Source of the DNA: Epiperipatus broadwayi
Taxonomy: Eukaryota; Onychophora; Udeonychophora; Euonychophora; Peripatidae
DNA length: 64,000 nucleotides
Assembly: GCA_028023455.1 (NCBI GenBank)
Contig: JAQFVV010000043.1
Coordinates: 848,001-912,000, forward strand
Direction of reading: 5' to 3'
Shown: in pieces, positions 23,507-33,590 of the stretch
How positions within the stretch are numbered: position 1 is the stretch's first letter
How the letters are laid out: every line of letters begins with the position of its first letter
Notes under the pieces: model-generated
The model's database searches: none
Seen by the model: only the letters and a program-made list of their open reading frames with translations
Told to the model about the DNA's origin: nothing
Program-made: the position numbers and the translations under genes

Positions 23507-24970
23507 CAAATTCTGTCCATTTAGTTCTCCTCTTGAATTTCCAGATGAGACAGATATAGACAGTCTCATGCTCTTGATTAAAGGCTAGGTTGCAAATTAC
23601 TTTAAGGAGGTTTTATCTTATGTACACTTTCTTCCAGCAAAGATAGGTCACATGGAGAAAGGGGATACCTAGCTTTTATCTAAATTTAGCACATGCCTTT
23701 CATTGTACAAACCATTTTTAGAGCTAAATTCAGATTATGCTAAAAGTTGATTCTGCTATTTCAGTCAATAGTTTGGTGAGAACTGGTACTTCTTTTTTCT
23801 TTATCAACTGGATTAAACTTGGACTGTGGCTAAATTAAGAATCTCTACTTCTTACCAGACACTAGGATCTTCTCATTTTTTGACCCCTCCCCTTATGTAT
23901 TTTCTAGTACAATCTTGCCCACAAGCTTATTACAATATATCTCTCACATGATAATTTCCACAACAACCAATTAAATAAATTTTGCTAAATACAATTGTTC
24001 AGTTATCTCTTTCTTTAATCAAAGACATTGAAAAATAACTGATTAAAAATAAATTTACAAAGGTATTATAATCTTACTGTTTTTTTTTTAAAAATACTCT
24101 TAACATAAAATTTAATCTTTTTTAAAAAATATTAAAATTAACATTAATTAAATAAGATACAAAAACAAAGAAAAAAAAATTGTTTCTTTTCTTGGTACAT
24201 TTTCATAGTTTAAATTAAAACTACTAATTAATTATAACTACTACAAAGGGGGAGAGTAAAAAAAACTTGTTTACATTCTTTCACAATTCTCTATCTCCCT
24301 TTATAATCATTTATAATATATTAAAATAATTCCTATATTAAATTTATATTACTATTAATAAATTAAAAGTTTATTAAATTCTCACACTATCATATGGGGA
24401 CATAAAATATTGAGTTAAATAATGACCCTTTAAAAAATTGGTCTAAGAAAATTAAATATTACTCATTCCATTAATAAAATAATCCTTTAATTAAACTTGA
24501 GAAATATACTGCCAACTATCTAATTCTTATTTTTTATTTTTAGTCCAGCCATGTAGCCAACTGGTTATATTACTCTGATCTTAGATGGGAAATAAAATTG
24601 AACTGAACCTCTTTCTTAATATTTTAATTTGTTTCAGACAATTTCAATTAAGAATGTTTTTCAGAAGGTTTGTAATGATGGTGTGACTATTTCCATCATC
24701 TGAGTATTAAATATCTTTAACAAAAATTTAACTTTATTTAAATATTCCAAATACATTCAACTGTTAGTAATAGCACATCAAACAGGTTAGTATATTGCTA
24801 AAGTTATTAATACATGCTGTATCTGCAGTTGTTTCAGTCCCATATGGCTATTTAAGTTAGATAGCTGGATTGGAAGACATATGGATATCTGAAAATTTCA
24901 TATTTTCTACTTAACAGATATCCATTAGATAATGTGCTGGCTTGTTCGGGTATTTTTAATCTAATGCTTA

Positions 24971-25031
24971 AATATCCTAGCACCTCACTGAGGAAGCTGG
25001 TAGCAAAAACCGGTCTGGAGTTGGGGATATT
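24971..25031 (+). ncRNA. Hammerhead-ribozyme-like motif, family D
   Basis: AATATCC, spacer, TCA, then CTGAGGA, GCT-GGT-AGC, AAAA, the palindromic stem III ACCGGT, C17, TGGAGTTGG and GGATATT. The distal stem I (AATATCC with GGATATT) is perfect. As in family A an A-A mismatch lies at the base of stem II. GAAA is AAAA, so this copy is probably inactive. Confidence 0.55.
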
Positions 25032-25149
25032 CTGAAAAGCTTGTTAAGAGCTTATTTGTGAGCTCTATTTATAGATTAACATGTACCCAACATTTTGAGA
25101 GGGTATTATTCTCCTCTGTTCTTCAGATGTTGATGGCCTGATCAGTGCC

Positions 25150-25245
25150 AGTACTAGCATGGGAATTGAACCTGGACCCTTAGATTCTTGAGTAGTGAAT
25201 TTTAGAGTAACACTCTAACCAGATGAGCCATCCTACGAAAGGCAA
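25150..25245 (-). repeat. tRNA-derived SINE head
   Basis: Minus strand: GGATGGCTCATCTGGTTAGAGTG has the form of a Pol III A box with a tRNA 5' half, and GGTCCAGGTTCAATTCCC is a typical B box/T arm. About 70 bases separate them. It lies beside the family D motif, so the two may be parts of one composite element spanning about 24950-25245. Confidence 0.6.
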
Positions 25246-25679
25246 CAGTCAGTAGAAATTTCATATAGTTATCTACAAGGTTCCTCCTGATTTCTCCATT
25301 TTTTCTTTTTAAGAGCAAAGTTGATTAGTCATTTCCATACATTAGGTATAGTTACACTAAGTTGATTTATGGGATTGTTTGCCATTGTCATGTGAGCAGT
25401 TTCTTTAAATTTTCTCCTTTGTACCTTTTCTTCTCTATCCAATATATTTGTGTTTTCTCAATTGAACATATGTTCATTGGTACATACAAGGTCTGCTACT
25501 GGAGACATATCTCTTCTAATCAGAATGTTTTTCATTCTTATATAACTTCCAATTTTAATGACAATGATATTCTCAAGCTAATAAATACATATAATTAAAT
25601 TCTTGTAGGTTTGTTCGTAAGACAATTTTCTCACACAATCTATTTTATTTTAATTTAAATAAAAATATTTACTATCAAA

Positions 25680-26051
25680 TTATTTTGGTTTAAAGTCTAA
25701 TCTATATATTCTGATGAGATATTTGATCATAATTCTAAGTTTTAACATATACCAAATCACAGCTTGATAGGTAGTGCCTTGACCAAAAGCAATTTTTTGA
25801 ACAATAATCTTCAAATACATCTTTAATAAAGCATGGAAAGGGGAATAAATAATAAGATATACTGCTGAATTAATATTAGAAGATGTGCAGAACAAGTAAA
25901 ATGTGATTACTAATTTCTCTAAAACAGTTTGATCTAGTAATACGATGAGATAAATGTAAAACTTAAAATTCCTAAATTGAATCACAGCTAAAAAAAGTAA
26001 GGCAAAAATCTTAGTTTGGCTAACTGATTGGAATCGGCAAGGTTCTTCCAT
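25680..26051 (-). other. Open frame of 123 codons, unrecognised
   Basis: The frame starts MEEPCRFQSVSQTK and is rich in Leu, Ile, Phe and Tyr, the composition expected from chance translation of AT-rich DNA. The segment from ISPF-like to FGQGTTYQAVIWYMLKL is less typical of noise, but I recognise no domain. It has no Kozak or splice support and no second copy here. Most likely it is a decayed element or a chance frame. Confidence 0.2.
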
Positions 26052-26234
26052 TGTTGCTCAACTGTTTCATAATCCCTCAAAAATGACCATATCACAAATG
26101 ATTAAATCTATAATACTAATCTATAACTAAGGAGAAAATGATATTAAAGCTACAGGAGATTTGAAAGAAGAATTGAAATCTACAATTACTAACTTAATTC
26201 TTAAGCCAAGAATTCACTAACTCAATAAACAAAC

Positions 26235-26575
26235 AACTTTCATTTTAGTATTAATCTTTTATGTTCTTTATTACTTTATATAATGCATTTTTATAATCCA
26301 CTATTGAATTTAATTACCCCAGCAATCTTTTTCAGAACTTCTACTTGTATTTACAACCCACTATTGACAGTTTTGATTGCCCTAGCAATCTTCTTCAGAA
26401 CTTTTACTTATGTTTCCAAATCTTATTTTAAGTTAAATTAAGATTTGGAAATATAAGTAGAAGTTCTGAAGAAGATTGCTAGGTAAATCAAAACTGTCAA
26501 TAGTGGGTTGTAAAAAAGCATCGTATAAAGTAATAAAGAATATAGATGATTTAATATTAAACCACTAAACATCAC
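26235..26575. mobile_element. Family F foldback element
   Basis: The arms TTCTTTATTACTTTATA...ACAACCCACTATTGACAGTTTTGATTGCCCTAGCAATCTTCTTCAG and their inverse (26450-26550) flank a spacer AATCTTATTTTAAGTTAAATTAAGATT. A second copy with the same arms is at 33190-33570. The inward block CTGAAGAAGATTGCTAGG...CAATCAAAACTGTC has a weak hammerhead-like layout. Confidence 0.75.
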
Positions 26576-26717
26576 ACAATCACTATTTGTTTTGCTAGCA
26601 TGTAACTGTTATTAAAACAGGCAAAACTCTCCATACAGTAGTGCAATTCAGTGCCAACCAGAGTAATCAATGGATGCCAGAAGGCTTGTGCATAAAATGC
26701 CTATCTAGTGCCTACTC

Positions 26718-26775
26718 ATCCAATAACCCCAGACTAGTTTCTGGCTTGTGGCCTTCATCAGTGAGAAGCTTTGGA
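26718..26775 (-). ncRNA. Hammerhead-ribozyme-like motif, family A
   Basis: Minus strand: ATCCAAAGC, TTCTCA, CTGATGA, GGC-CACAA-GCC, GAAACTAGTC, TGGGGT, TATTGGAT. Core and both parts of stem I are preserved. Confidence 0.6.
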
Positions 26776-27272
26776 TCTGAGAGCACTGCAACTAGATCTT
26801 AGGATCTAATGCAACCCTAAAACAGCCACCTTTTATCTCAACTACAAAACTATAAGAATAAAATTGCAAACACAATAATATTTTCAATCTAAGGTCAATA
26901 GCTTACATAGTCATATGGGTCTGAACCCAGTTCAGTACCCATACATTTTGGTGTCTTTGGATCTTTAACAACCATAACCACCACTATCCTATTAGGCAGG
27001 ATTGGTGTTAAATCACTAAACATCACATGATAACTATTTCTTATACTAGCACTTAACTGATATTAAAACAGATAAAACTCTCCATACATTAGTGCCACTC
27101 AGTGCCAACAAGAGTAACTGGGTTCAGACCCATATGACTATATAAGCTATTGAGCTTAGATTGAAAATATATTGTGTTTTCTCATTTTATTTTCATAGTT
27201 TTGTAGTTTAGAGATAAAAGGTGGCTGATGGAGGGTTGATTAGATCCTAAGTTCTAGTTGCAGTGCTCTCAG

Positions 27273-27331
27273 ATCCAAAGCTCCTCAATGATGAAGACCA
27301 CAATCCAGAAACTAGTCTGGGGATATTGGAT
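27273..27331 (+). ncRNA. Hammerhead-ribozyme-like motif, family A (core mutated)
   Basis: ATCCAAAGCTCCTCA followed by ATGATGA (the first core base C is A), GAC-CACAA-TCC, GAAACTAGTC, TGGGGATATTGGAT. The lost C3 should abolish cleavage. Confidence 0.5.
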
Positions 27332-27727
27332 GAGTAGGCACTAGATATGGATTTTATGCACAAGCCTTCTGGCATCCATTGATTACTCTGGTTGGTATTG
27401 AGTGGCACTACTGTATGGAGAGTTTTGCCTGTTTTAATAACAGTTATGTGATAGCATAAGAAATAGTGATTATGTGATGTTTAGTGATTTAACACCAATC
27501 CTGCCTAATAGGATAATGGTGGCTATGGTTGTTAAAGAGCAAAAGACACCAAAATGTATGGGTACTGAACTAGGTTCGGACCCATATAACTATATAAGCT
27601 ATTGAGCTTAGATTGAAAATATTATGATGTTTTCAATTTTATTATCATAGTTTTGTACCTAAGTAGAGATAACAGGTGGCTACTGGAGGGTTGCATTAGA
27701 TCCTAAGATCTAGGTGCAGTGCTCTCA

Positions 27728-27786
27728 GATACAAAGCTCCTCACTGACGATGGCCACAAGCCTGAAACTAGTCTGGGGATATTGGA
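27728..27786 (+). ncRNA. Hammerhead-ribozyme-like motif, family A
   Basis: CTCCTCA, CTGACGA (N7 is C, allowed), GGC-CACAA-GCC with a T-T base mismatch, GAAACTAGTC, TGGGGA, TATTGGAT. All core bases are retained. Confidence 0.6.
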
Positions 27787-28184
27787 TGAGTAGGCACTAG
27801 ATAGGAATTTTATGCACAAGCCTTCTGGCATCCATTGATTACTCTGGTTGGGACTGAGAGACACTACTGTATGGAGAGTTTTGTCTGTTTTAACAACAGT
27901 TATGTGCTAGTATAAGAAATAGTGATCACGTGATGTTTAGTAGTTTAACACCAATCATGCCTAATAGGATAGTGGTGGCTATGGTTGTTAAAGAGCCAAA
28001 AGACACCAAAATGTATGAGTTCTTAGCTGGGTTCAGACCTATATGACTATATTAGCTATTGAACTTAGATTGAGAATATTATGGTGTTTTCAATTTTATT
28101 CTCATAAATTTTGTAGCTAAGTAGAGATAAAATTAGCTGCTGGAGGGTTGCACTAGATCCTAAGATCTAGGTGCAGTGCTCTCA

Positions 28185-28250
28185 GATCCAAAGCTCCTCA
28201 CTCTATGAAGGCCACATGCCAGAAACTAGTCTGTGTCTCAGATATTGGAT
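28185..28250 (+). ncRNA. Hammerhead-ribozyme-like motif, family A (degraded)
   Basis: ATCCAAAGCTCCTCACTCTATGAAGGC has the CUGAUGA box altered by a small insertion. The GAAACTAGTC half is intact, but stem I is broken by an insertion (TGTGTCTCAGATATTGGAT). Confidence 0.45.
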
Positions 28251-28732
28251 GAGTAGGCACTAAATAGGGATTTTATGCACAAGCCTTCTGGCATCCATTG
28301 ATTACTCTGGTTGGCACTGAGTGGCACTACTGTATGGAGAGTTTTGCCTGATGCAATAAGAAACAAAAAATTTATTTTCTTGATGAATATAAATATCCCC
28401 CAATTTGAAATATCAAGGTATTCCATAGCACTAATTACAATATAGTGCAGTGAGATTTAAATGTTAAAATCTTAATATCCATGTAATTCTGTCATTTTGA
28501 ATAGATAAAACCTGCTAGTGAGATCCTTATTAGCATTATAAATCAGAGCATACTCAGATTTGATTAAACAGGACTTGCACTGTGCATTTTCATGCACTTT
28601 AATCTGACATTGATAATCTAGAGAATGATCTCTATAATCACATGTACTTATTAAATAAATCAAATGTTGAATCATGAGAGCAAGTAATGTTATGAGTTAT
28701 AATACCATTATAAACACATCTCTCAAAAGTAT

Positions 28733-29190
28733 TTGAAAAACATGGAGATTAAACTCTCCACATAAGAGTGCCCAAGCCAGAGCAATATCAATGGATGTAG
28801 GAAGGTTTGTGCATAAAATCCCTATCTAGTGTCTACTCATTCAATATTTCCAGAATAGTTTCAGGTTGTGGCTTTCATCAATGAGGAAGCCTTGGAGTTG
28901 AGAGCACTGCACCTAGATCTTGGGATCTAATACAACCATCTAGCAGCTACCTTTTACTTTATTAGGTAACTATAAAGCTTTAAATGTGAAATGAAAACAC
29001 AATGATGTTTTCACCTTCAAGCTCATTAGCTTATTTAGTTGTACAGATCTGAACTCAGTTTAGCATTCCTATTTTTTGGTGTCTTTGCTTCTTTAATAAC
29101 CACAATCATCATAATCCATTTGGGCAGGATTGATTTTAAACAGCTTGTGTAAGCATAAGAAATGGTGATCATGTCATATTTGAAAAAAAA
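28733..29190 (-). repeat. Family A single unit (eroded)
   Basis: Starts near AAACTCTCCACATAAGAGTGCC and ends near the AAGAAATGGTGATCATGTCA block. A ribozyme-like remnant at about 28890-28828 on the minus strand reads ATTGATGA...CTGAAACTATTC, with core changes. This is one of the more diverged copies. Confidence 0.65.
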
Positions 29191-29494
29191 AAAACAATGA
29201 TAAGATTGATCAATAATTAGAAATGTTTAAAGAGAAGCATTTTATATAAAAGTATTTTTTTTATATAATTTTTTAAATATTGATAGAAAAATTCGAATTT
29301 AAATTGAAAGACTGAAAATAAATTCTAATAAGCATGAAAGTATTTCCACACAATCTTTTATTAAAAATGAAGAAAAATCACTAATACAAGGATTCAACTT
29401 GTTATTGCTTATATTACAGTTGTTTTAATATCATTTTGGGCTATATTTTTTAATTTCACAAGCAATATCATTAGAGTTTTTTTCATATGTCAAA

Positions 29495-29566
29495 TGCATT
29501 GACTGGGAAACAAACTCGGGCCAGCTGCTTGGAAGACAGCTATGCTAATCATTAGGCCACCAACGC
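29495..29566 (-). pseudogene. tRNA-Gly(UCC) retropseudogene
   Basis: The 72-base cloverleaf on the minus strand starts GCGTTGGTGGCCTAATG, has the anticodon arm GCTGT-CTTCCAA-GCAGC (anticodon TCC), and ends TCAATGCA. The acceptor arm pairs over seven positions with two G-T pairs. The T arm is damaged (CCCGAGTTTGTTTCCCAG). CAATATCATTAGAGTT flanks it on both sides (about 29463-29478 and 29571-29586), and TTTGACATATGAAAAAA follows its 3' end. It is therefore a retroposed copy with a 16-base target-site duplication rather than an ordinary tRNA gene. Confidence 0.8.
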
Positions 29567-29834
29567 TTGACAATATCATTAGAGTTCTTATTTATATTAT
29601 TGTACTTTTAGTAAGTGCTGAAAACCAAGTATAATATTTAATATTGAAAATAAATATGCGCAAAAACATATATGAGATATGCTTAAAATCTGAATAAAGT
29701 TTGCAATTTTTGTCTAGTGTACTTTCACCTAAGTTATATTAGTCATAGGTATGGTATACGACATAGGGAAGAAGATTTTTGTTTTTATTAGATAAATGTG
29801 AATGTGTGATTAGCATAATTGAATAGCTAACCCT

Positions 29835-30055
29835 AACCAGTAAAAGGTGGCCACTGGAGGGTTGCATTAATCCTATGATCTAGGTGCAGTGATTTCATAT
29901 CCAAGCCTCCTCCTTGATGAAAGCTACAAGCTAGAAACTAGTCTGGGGATGTTGGATGAGTAGGCACTAGATAAGAATTTTATGCACAAACCTACCTGCA
30001 TCCATTGATTACTCTGGCTTGGACTGGTGGCACTACTGTATGGAGAGTTTAGCCT
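29835..30055 (+). repeat. Family A 3' part with ribozyme-like core
   Basis: Plus-oriented partial unit from AAAAGGTGGCCACTGGAGGG to GTATGGAGAGTTTAGCCTC. The core at 29898-29956 reads TTGATGA, AGCT-ACA-AGCT, GAAACTAGTC, TGGGGATGTTGGAT. Stem II here is AGCT with AGCT rather than GGC with GCC, a compensated change also seen at 56711-56770. The first core base is T. Confidence 0.6.
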
Positions 30056-30796
30056 CTATTTATATATGTTTATATGTATATACGAAAACATACAAAGGAT
30101 TGTTAAGCAGCAGATAATTATCATGAATCTAAAACAGAGGCAGTCTTTTTAGATGACTGAAAAGTTTCTTTACATCAAATCAATGTTTTTTCAGATATTC
30201 CAATTTAGCTAGCTATCAAATTCCAATCTACTAAATGGATATGTAGCCATTGTTAACTGGAAATTAACATACAAATAATAATTACAATTGACAGTGGATT
30301 AGCCTAGTGGATTAATGCCCACTTCTTCAATATATTTTAACTCTTGGGTTTGCTATAAAGCAAATGATTTAAGGCTGTTACAAATAAATAAATAATCAGA
30401 TTAAATATAGATACATGTATATATGGTTTCTTGATCCACTATTTCAGTATATATATTTTTTTACATTTTTGACCCAAAATCAGTATCATAAAATGTATGT
30501 TTTTTTTGTTCTTTCATGGATCTAACACTTGATTTCACACTATTTTTTTTTTGTATCTATCATTGACAAGTTATAATCCTAGACAAGATTTTTATTTTTA
30601 TTTTCAAATAACATTTCTATTATTTTATTTGAAAAATATTTTCACTTCTTTTTGGTCTATAATATTGTATGACATCTTATGATCCCCAATCATTACGCTC
30701 CTCTATCCATCCACAAATCTTTCTAAAAATTTCAGTCTAATATTGTCTATTTCCTCTTTCCAACTACTTTTTAGATACCCTCATTTATCTTTTTAT

Positions 30797-31270
30797 TTGT
30801 AATTATAAATTTTATTAAACGCACCTTATTATATTAAGTAATATTTACCAAAGTTGTAACCTTATGAATAAGCATCTGAAAAATTCGAAAGTAGGGACCT
30901 CTACAGGTCTTAGCCACAAGCTTATGCTCAGAAGAAAAGAGGGAAACCTTCTTTACTTCAACCTGCTTTTATATATGAATAGATGAAGCTGAAGTGGTTA
31001 GATCTAAGAGTGTGAAGCTATTCAATACTTCACTAATTAAGTCCACAATTCTTATTATACATTAATACTCGTGAAATCTTATGATTTACAACAAGTCAAT
31101 GGAAAGATCTTATAGTAAGAAATCTATTACGATAATTTAAAGTTGTAATTATAAATTTTATTAAACGCACATTATTATATTAAGTAATATTTACCAAGGC
31201 TATAACCTTATGAATAAGCGTCTGAAACCTTCGAATTTTTCAGACGCTTATTCATAAGCCTTGGTAAATA
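30797..31270 (-). repeat. Family C repeat with direct ends
   Basis: The block TTGTAATTATAAATTTTATTAAACGCAC...TATTTACCAA...TAACCTTATGAATAAGC occurs at both ends (30797-30877 and 31143-31224). They enclose the AGTAGGGACCTCTACAGG and CCTGCTTTTATATATGAATAGATGAAGCTGAAG core. The right end carries a small hairpin, GCGTCTGAAACCTTCGAA...TTTTTCAGACGC. The whole looks like one unit plus the start of another, about 346 bases apart, matching the period of the tandem pair at 58755-59225. Confidence 0.7.
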
Positions 31271-31970
31271 TCTCTTTAAATTTTTAAATTAAAACATAAT
31301 TGTTTTGTTTTGCTTTTGTTTTTTTTACTTTGTAAAAACGATTAAAAATAATTAATTGCACTTTTACACTTTCCTTATTTTATTCTTTTAAAAGAAAGCT
31401 TTTTTTTATTGTTTAAATGGTCAAAATTTCTGAGTTTCTGAAAAGTCTTAACAAATAAATCCTACATTTTTAGAAATCAAATGAAGTTGGAAATTTATCC
31501 AAATAAATATCAATTATTATTTTTTTATTTATAAAATCAAAGAAATAAAATAAATTATTCTTTCTGTAATCTTTATTTTTTAAACATATAATTATTATAA
31601 TATGAAAAATTATATATATTATCCATGTATTCATATATTAAACTATCTATACCCCATCCACACACAAACACATTTGCAAATATAATAGATGAAGGTTTTA
31701 AGTTCTACCTGATTTATATAAAAAAACTAATGGTTTAATTATGCCTTTTATGGACAATATTTCAGTGAATAATCATTAAATTGTTCATGCTTATTTGTAT
31801 AGAATTCCATTCTATAATTTTTTAAAAATTATCATTTAGGGAGGGAAATGGATCAAGAAATCACTTGTATGTATACCCACACACACATTTCCCTACATAA
31901 ACAAAGAGATATGTTGTATATTTCAACTATATTTACATGAAAATATTTATTCTCAAACATATAAACATAC

Positions 31971-32112
31971 TTTTTAAATTTTTCCTTTTTAATTTCCAAC
32001 AGTTTGGCGTCAACTTTTATTTTTTCTTCAATTGACAAATTTTCATAAACATCTTCTTCCATTTCCATAACTTTTTGCCTTTCTTCTTTTTCTTTTTGGA
32101 TAGCCTTTTGCT
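31971..32112 (-). CDS. HYDIN: HYDIN exon 3 of this window (charged coiled coil)
   Basis: A 142-base exon, acceptor TTTTTTTTCTGTTTAG at the 32112 side and a strong donor AA|GTATGT at the 31971 side. With the G carried from exon 2 it starts Glu-Gln-Lys and reads AIQKEKEERQKVMEMEED, VYENLSIEEKIKVDAKLLEI and KKEKFK. In HYDIN of other animals the kinase-like region is followed by a matching KEKERL...MDEEEYDALTEEEK segment, including the acidic-aromatic box and the EEK turn. It lies over 24 kb from the upstream exon. The predicted structure is a long charged helix. Confidence 0.85.
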
Positions 32113-32229
32113 CTAAACAGAAAAAAAAACTAATTAGAATTTAAAGTGAAATTGCTGTAGACACACGCGCGCGCACATATATATATATATAAATTTCCTA
32201 AGAGTAATACCCATACAATTACATACATA

Positions 32230-33150
32230 TCGATCCACAAGATGAAAGATTCTCCAAGTTTAATTCAGTTTCCAAGTTTAATCCAGTTTTTTATCTATAG
32301 CTTCTCTTCACTTTTACATTTATTTCACCAACCCATCTCATATCTGGGCTCTGTCTAGGTCTTTTACAATCTTTTGGAATCCGATTTAAAACATCAACTG
32401 TCTATCTATTATTATTTCTTCTAAACAGGCAAAACTCTCCATATAGTATTGCCACTTACTGCAAGCCAGAGTAATCAATGGATGCCAGAAGGCTTGTGCA
32501 TAAAATCCCCATCTAGCGCCTATTAGTCAAATATCCCCAAACTAGTATCTGGCTTGTGGCCTTTATGCACAAGCCTTCTGGCATCCATTGATTATTCTGG
32601 CTTGTACTGAATGGCAATACTGTATGGAGAGTTTTGCCTGTTTTAATAACAATTATGATCAAGCATAAGAAATGGTGATCATGTGATTATTTCTTCTAGT
32701 AATATAACCAGTCCAGTTCCACTTCAGTCTCTTAATTCTTTTACTGATATCAATAATATTATTTATTCTTTTATTTAATTATTTCATTTTGTATTCTTTC
32801 TTGATATTTCCAATATACAACTATCCATATTTAATTGAATGATCTCTTTGGTATCCTTCTATTAAAGATCGTCTCAGATCCATAAGTTAGAAGTATCTCT
32901 ATCAAAAGCATTCTATACAAGCTTAATTCTATGATTAATTTTATCCTTTATGTTTCCATTTGTATTAATAATTTGTTCAAGCTGGTTGTACTTATTTTCT
33001 AATTCATGTTTATCAATCTTTATTTTCTTAATTTGGGAAAAACCAATGAACATTACTTTAGACTTTTTACTATTTACTTTTAGTCCTCATTTTTTATTTC
33101 AATCTGATTATTTTTGCAACATTTTCTAAAGCTCTGAAGCATTATTTGCA
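32230..33150 (-). pseudogene. RTE LINE 3' fragment, interrupted
   Basis: A minus-strand fragment covering the C-terminal part and distal reverse transcriptase of the RTE protein (GATGAAAGATTCTCCAAGTTT at its 3' end, GTCCTC and ATTTGCAACAACTAG near its 5' end). It is split by a family A insertion at 32423-32685 and abutted on its right by a family F element. Frameshifts and stops are frequent. Confidence 0.8.
32423..32685. mobile_element. Family A insertion inside RTE fragment
   Basis: AAACAGGCAAAACTCTCC begins the insert and GGTGATCATGTG ends it. ATTATTTCTTCT is present on both sides (32411-32422 and 32686-32697). The host RTE sequence (compare 51630-51645) has the site once, so a 12-base target-site duplication is clear. 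The insert is a foldback: inverted arms of about 100 bases meet directly after the GACTAGT...CTGGCTTGTGGCC half of the ribozyme core, so the CUGAUGA box is lost in this copy. Confidence 0.85.
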
Positions 33151-33189
33151 ACAACTAGAATAGATGATGTAAATAATCATCTTTATGAA

Positions 33190-33590
33190 GTATTATAACT
33201 TTATCTTTCTTATTGCACTGCCAAATCCATATAATATTAATATATTATCTATGATCTTTATTACTTTTTACAATGCTTTTTACAACCCACTATTGGTGGT
33301 TTCGATTGCCCTAGTAATCTTCTTTAGAACTTCCTGCAATCTTTTTCAGAATCCACTATTTACAGTTTCGATTGCCCCAGCAATCTTCTTCAGAACTTCT
33401 ATAACTCACTATTGATGGTTTTGATTGTCCCAGAAATCTTCTTTAGAACAAATAGCTAAGCAATCGAAACCATCAATAGTGAGTTGTAGAAAGTTCTGAA
33501 GAAGATTTCTGGGGCAATCAAAACTGTCAATAGTGGGTTGTAAAAAAATATTATAAAAAGTAATAAAGAACGTAGATGGTGTAAATAATC
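33190..33590. mobile_element. Family F foldback element, second copy
   Basis: Arms with TTATTACTTTTTACAATGCTTTTTACAACCCACTATTG and its inverse (33525-33570). The internal CAATCTTCTTCAGAAC units are triplicated (33316, 33378, 33438). An imperfect direct repeat around GTGTAAATAATC lies at both outer edges (about 33168 and 33580), a possible target-site duplication. Confidence 0.7.

Larger units (their letters stand above)
26600..28352. mobile_element. Family A tandem array with head-to-head inversion
   Basis: The array begins with one minus-oriented unit (about 26605-27115), then switches to about two and a half plus-oriented units to 28352. Equivalent ACTAGTC sites at 27311, 27767 and 28225 give periods of 456 and 458 bases. 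Each unit contains the ribozyme-like core, GGATCTAGGTGCAGTGCTCTC blocks, a CAGGATTGGTGTTAAA block, and the terminal GGCAAAACTCTCCATACAG or its inverse. The units differ by several percent, so this array is older than the one at 1-807. No protein is encoded. Confidence 0.85.

Noticed and set aside
23210-23510. CRISPR-like or satellite array
   Set aside because: Only two 137-base direct copies with no spacers, in a eukaryotic genome; a simple tandem duplication.
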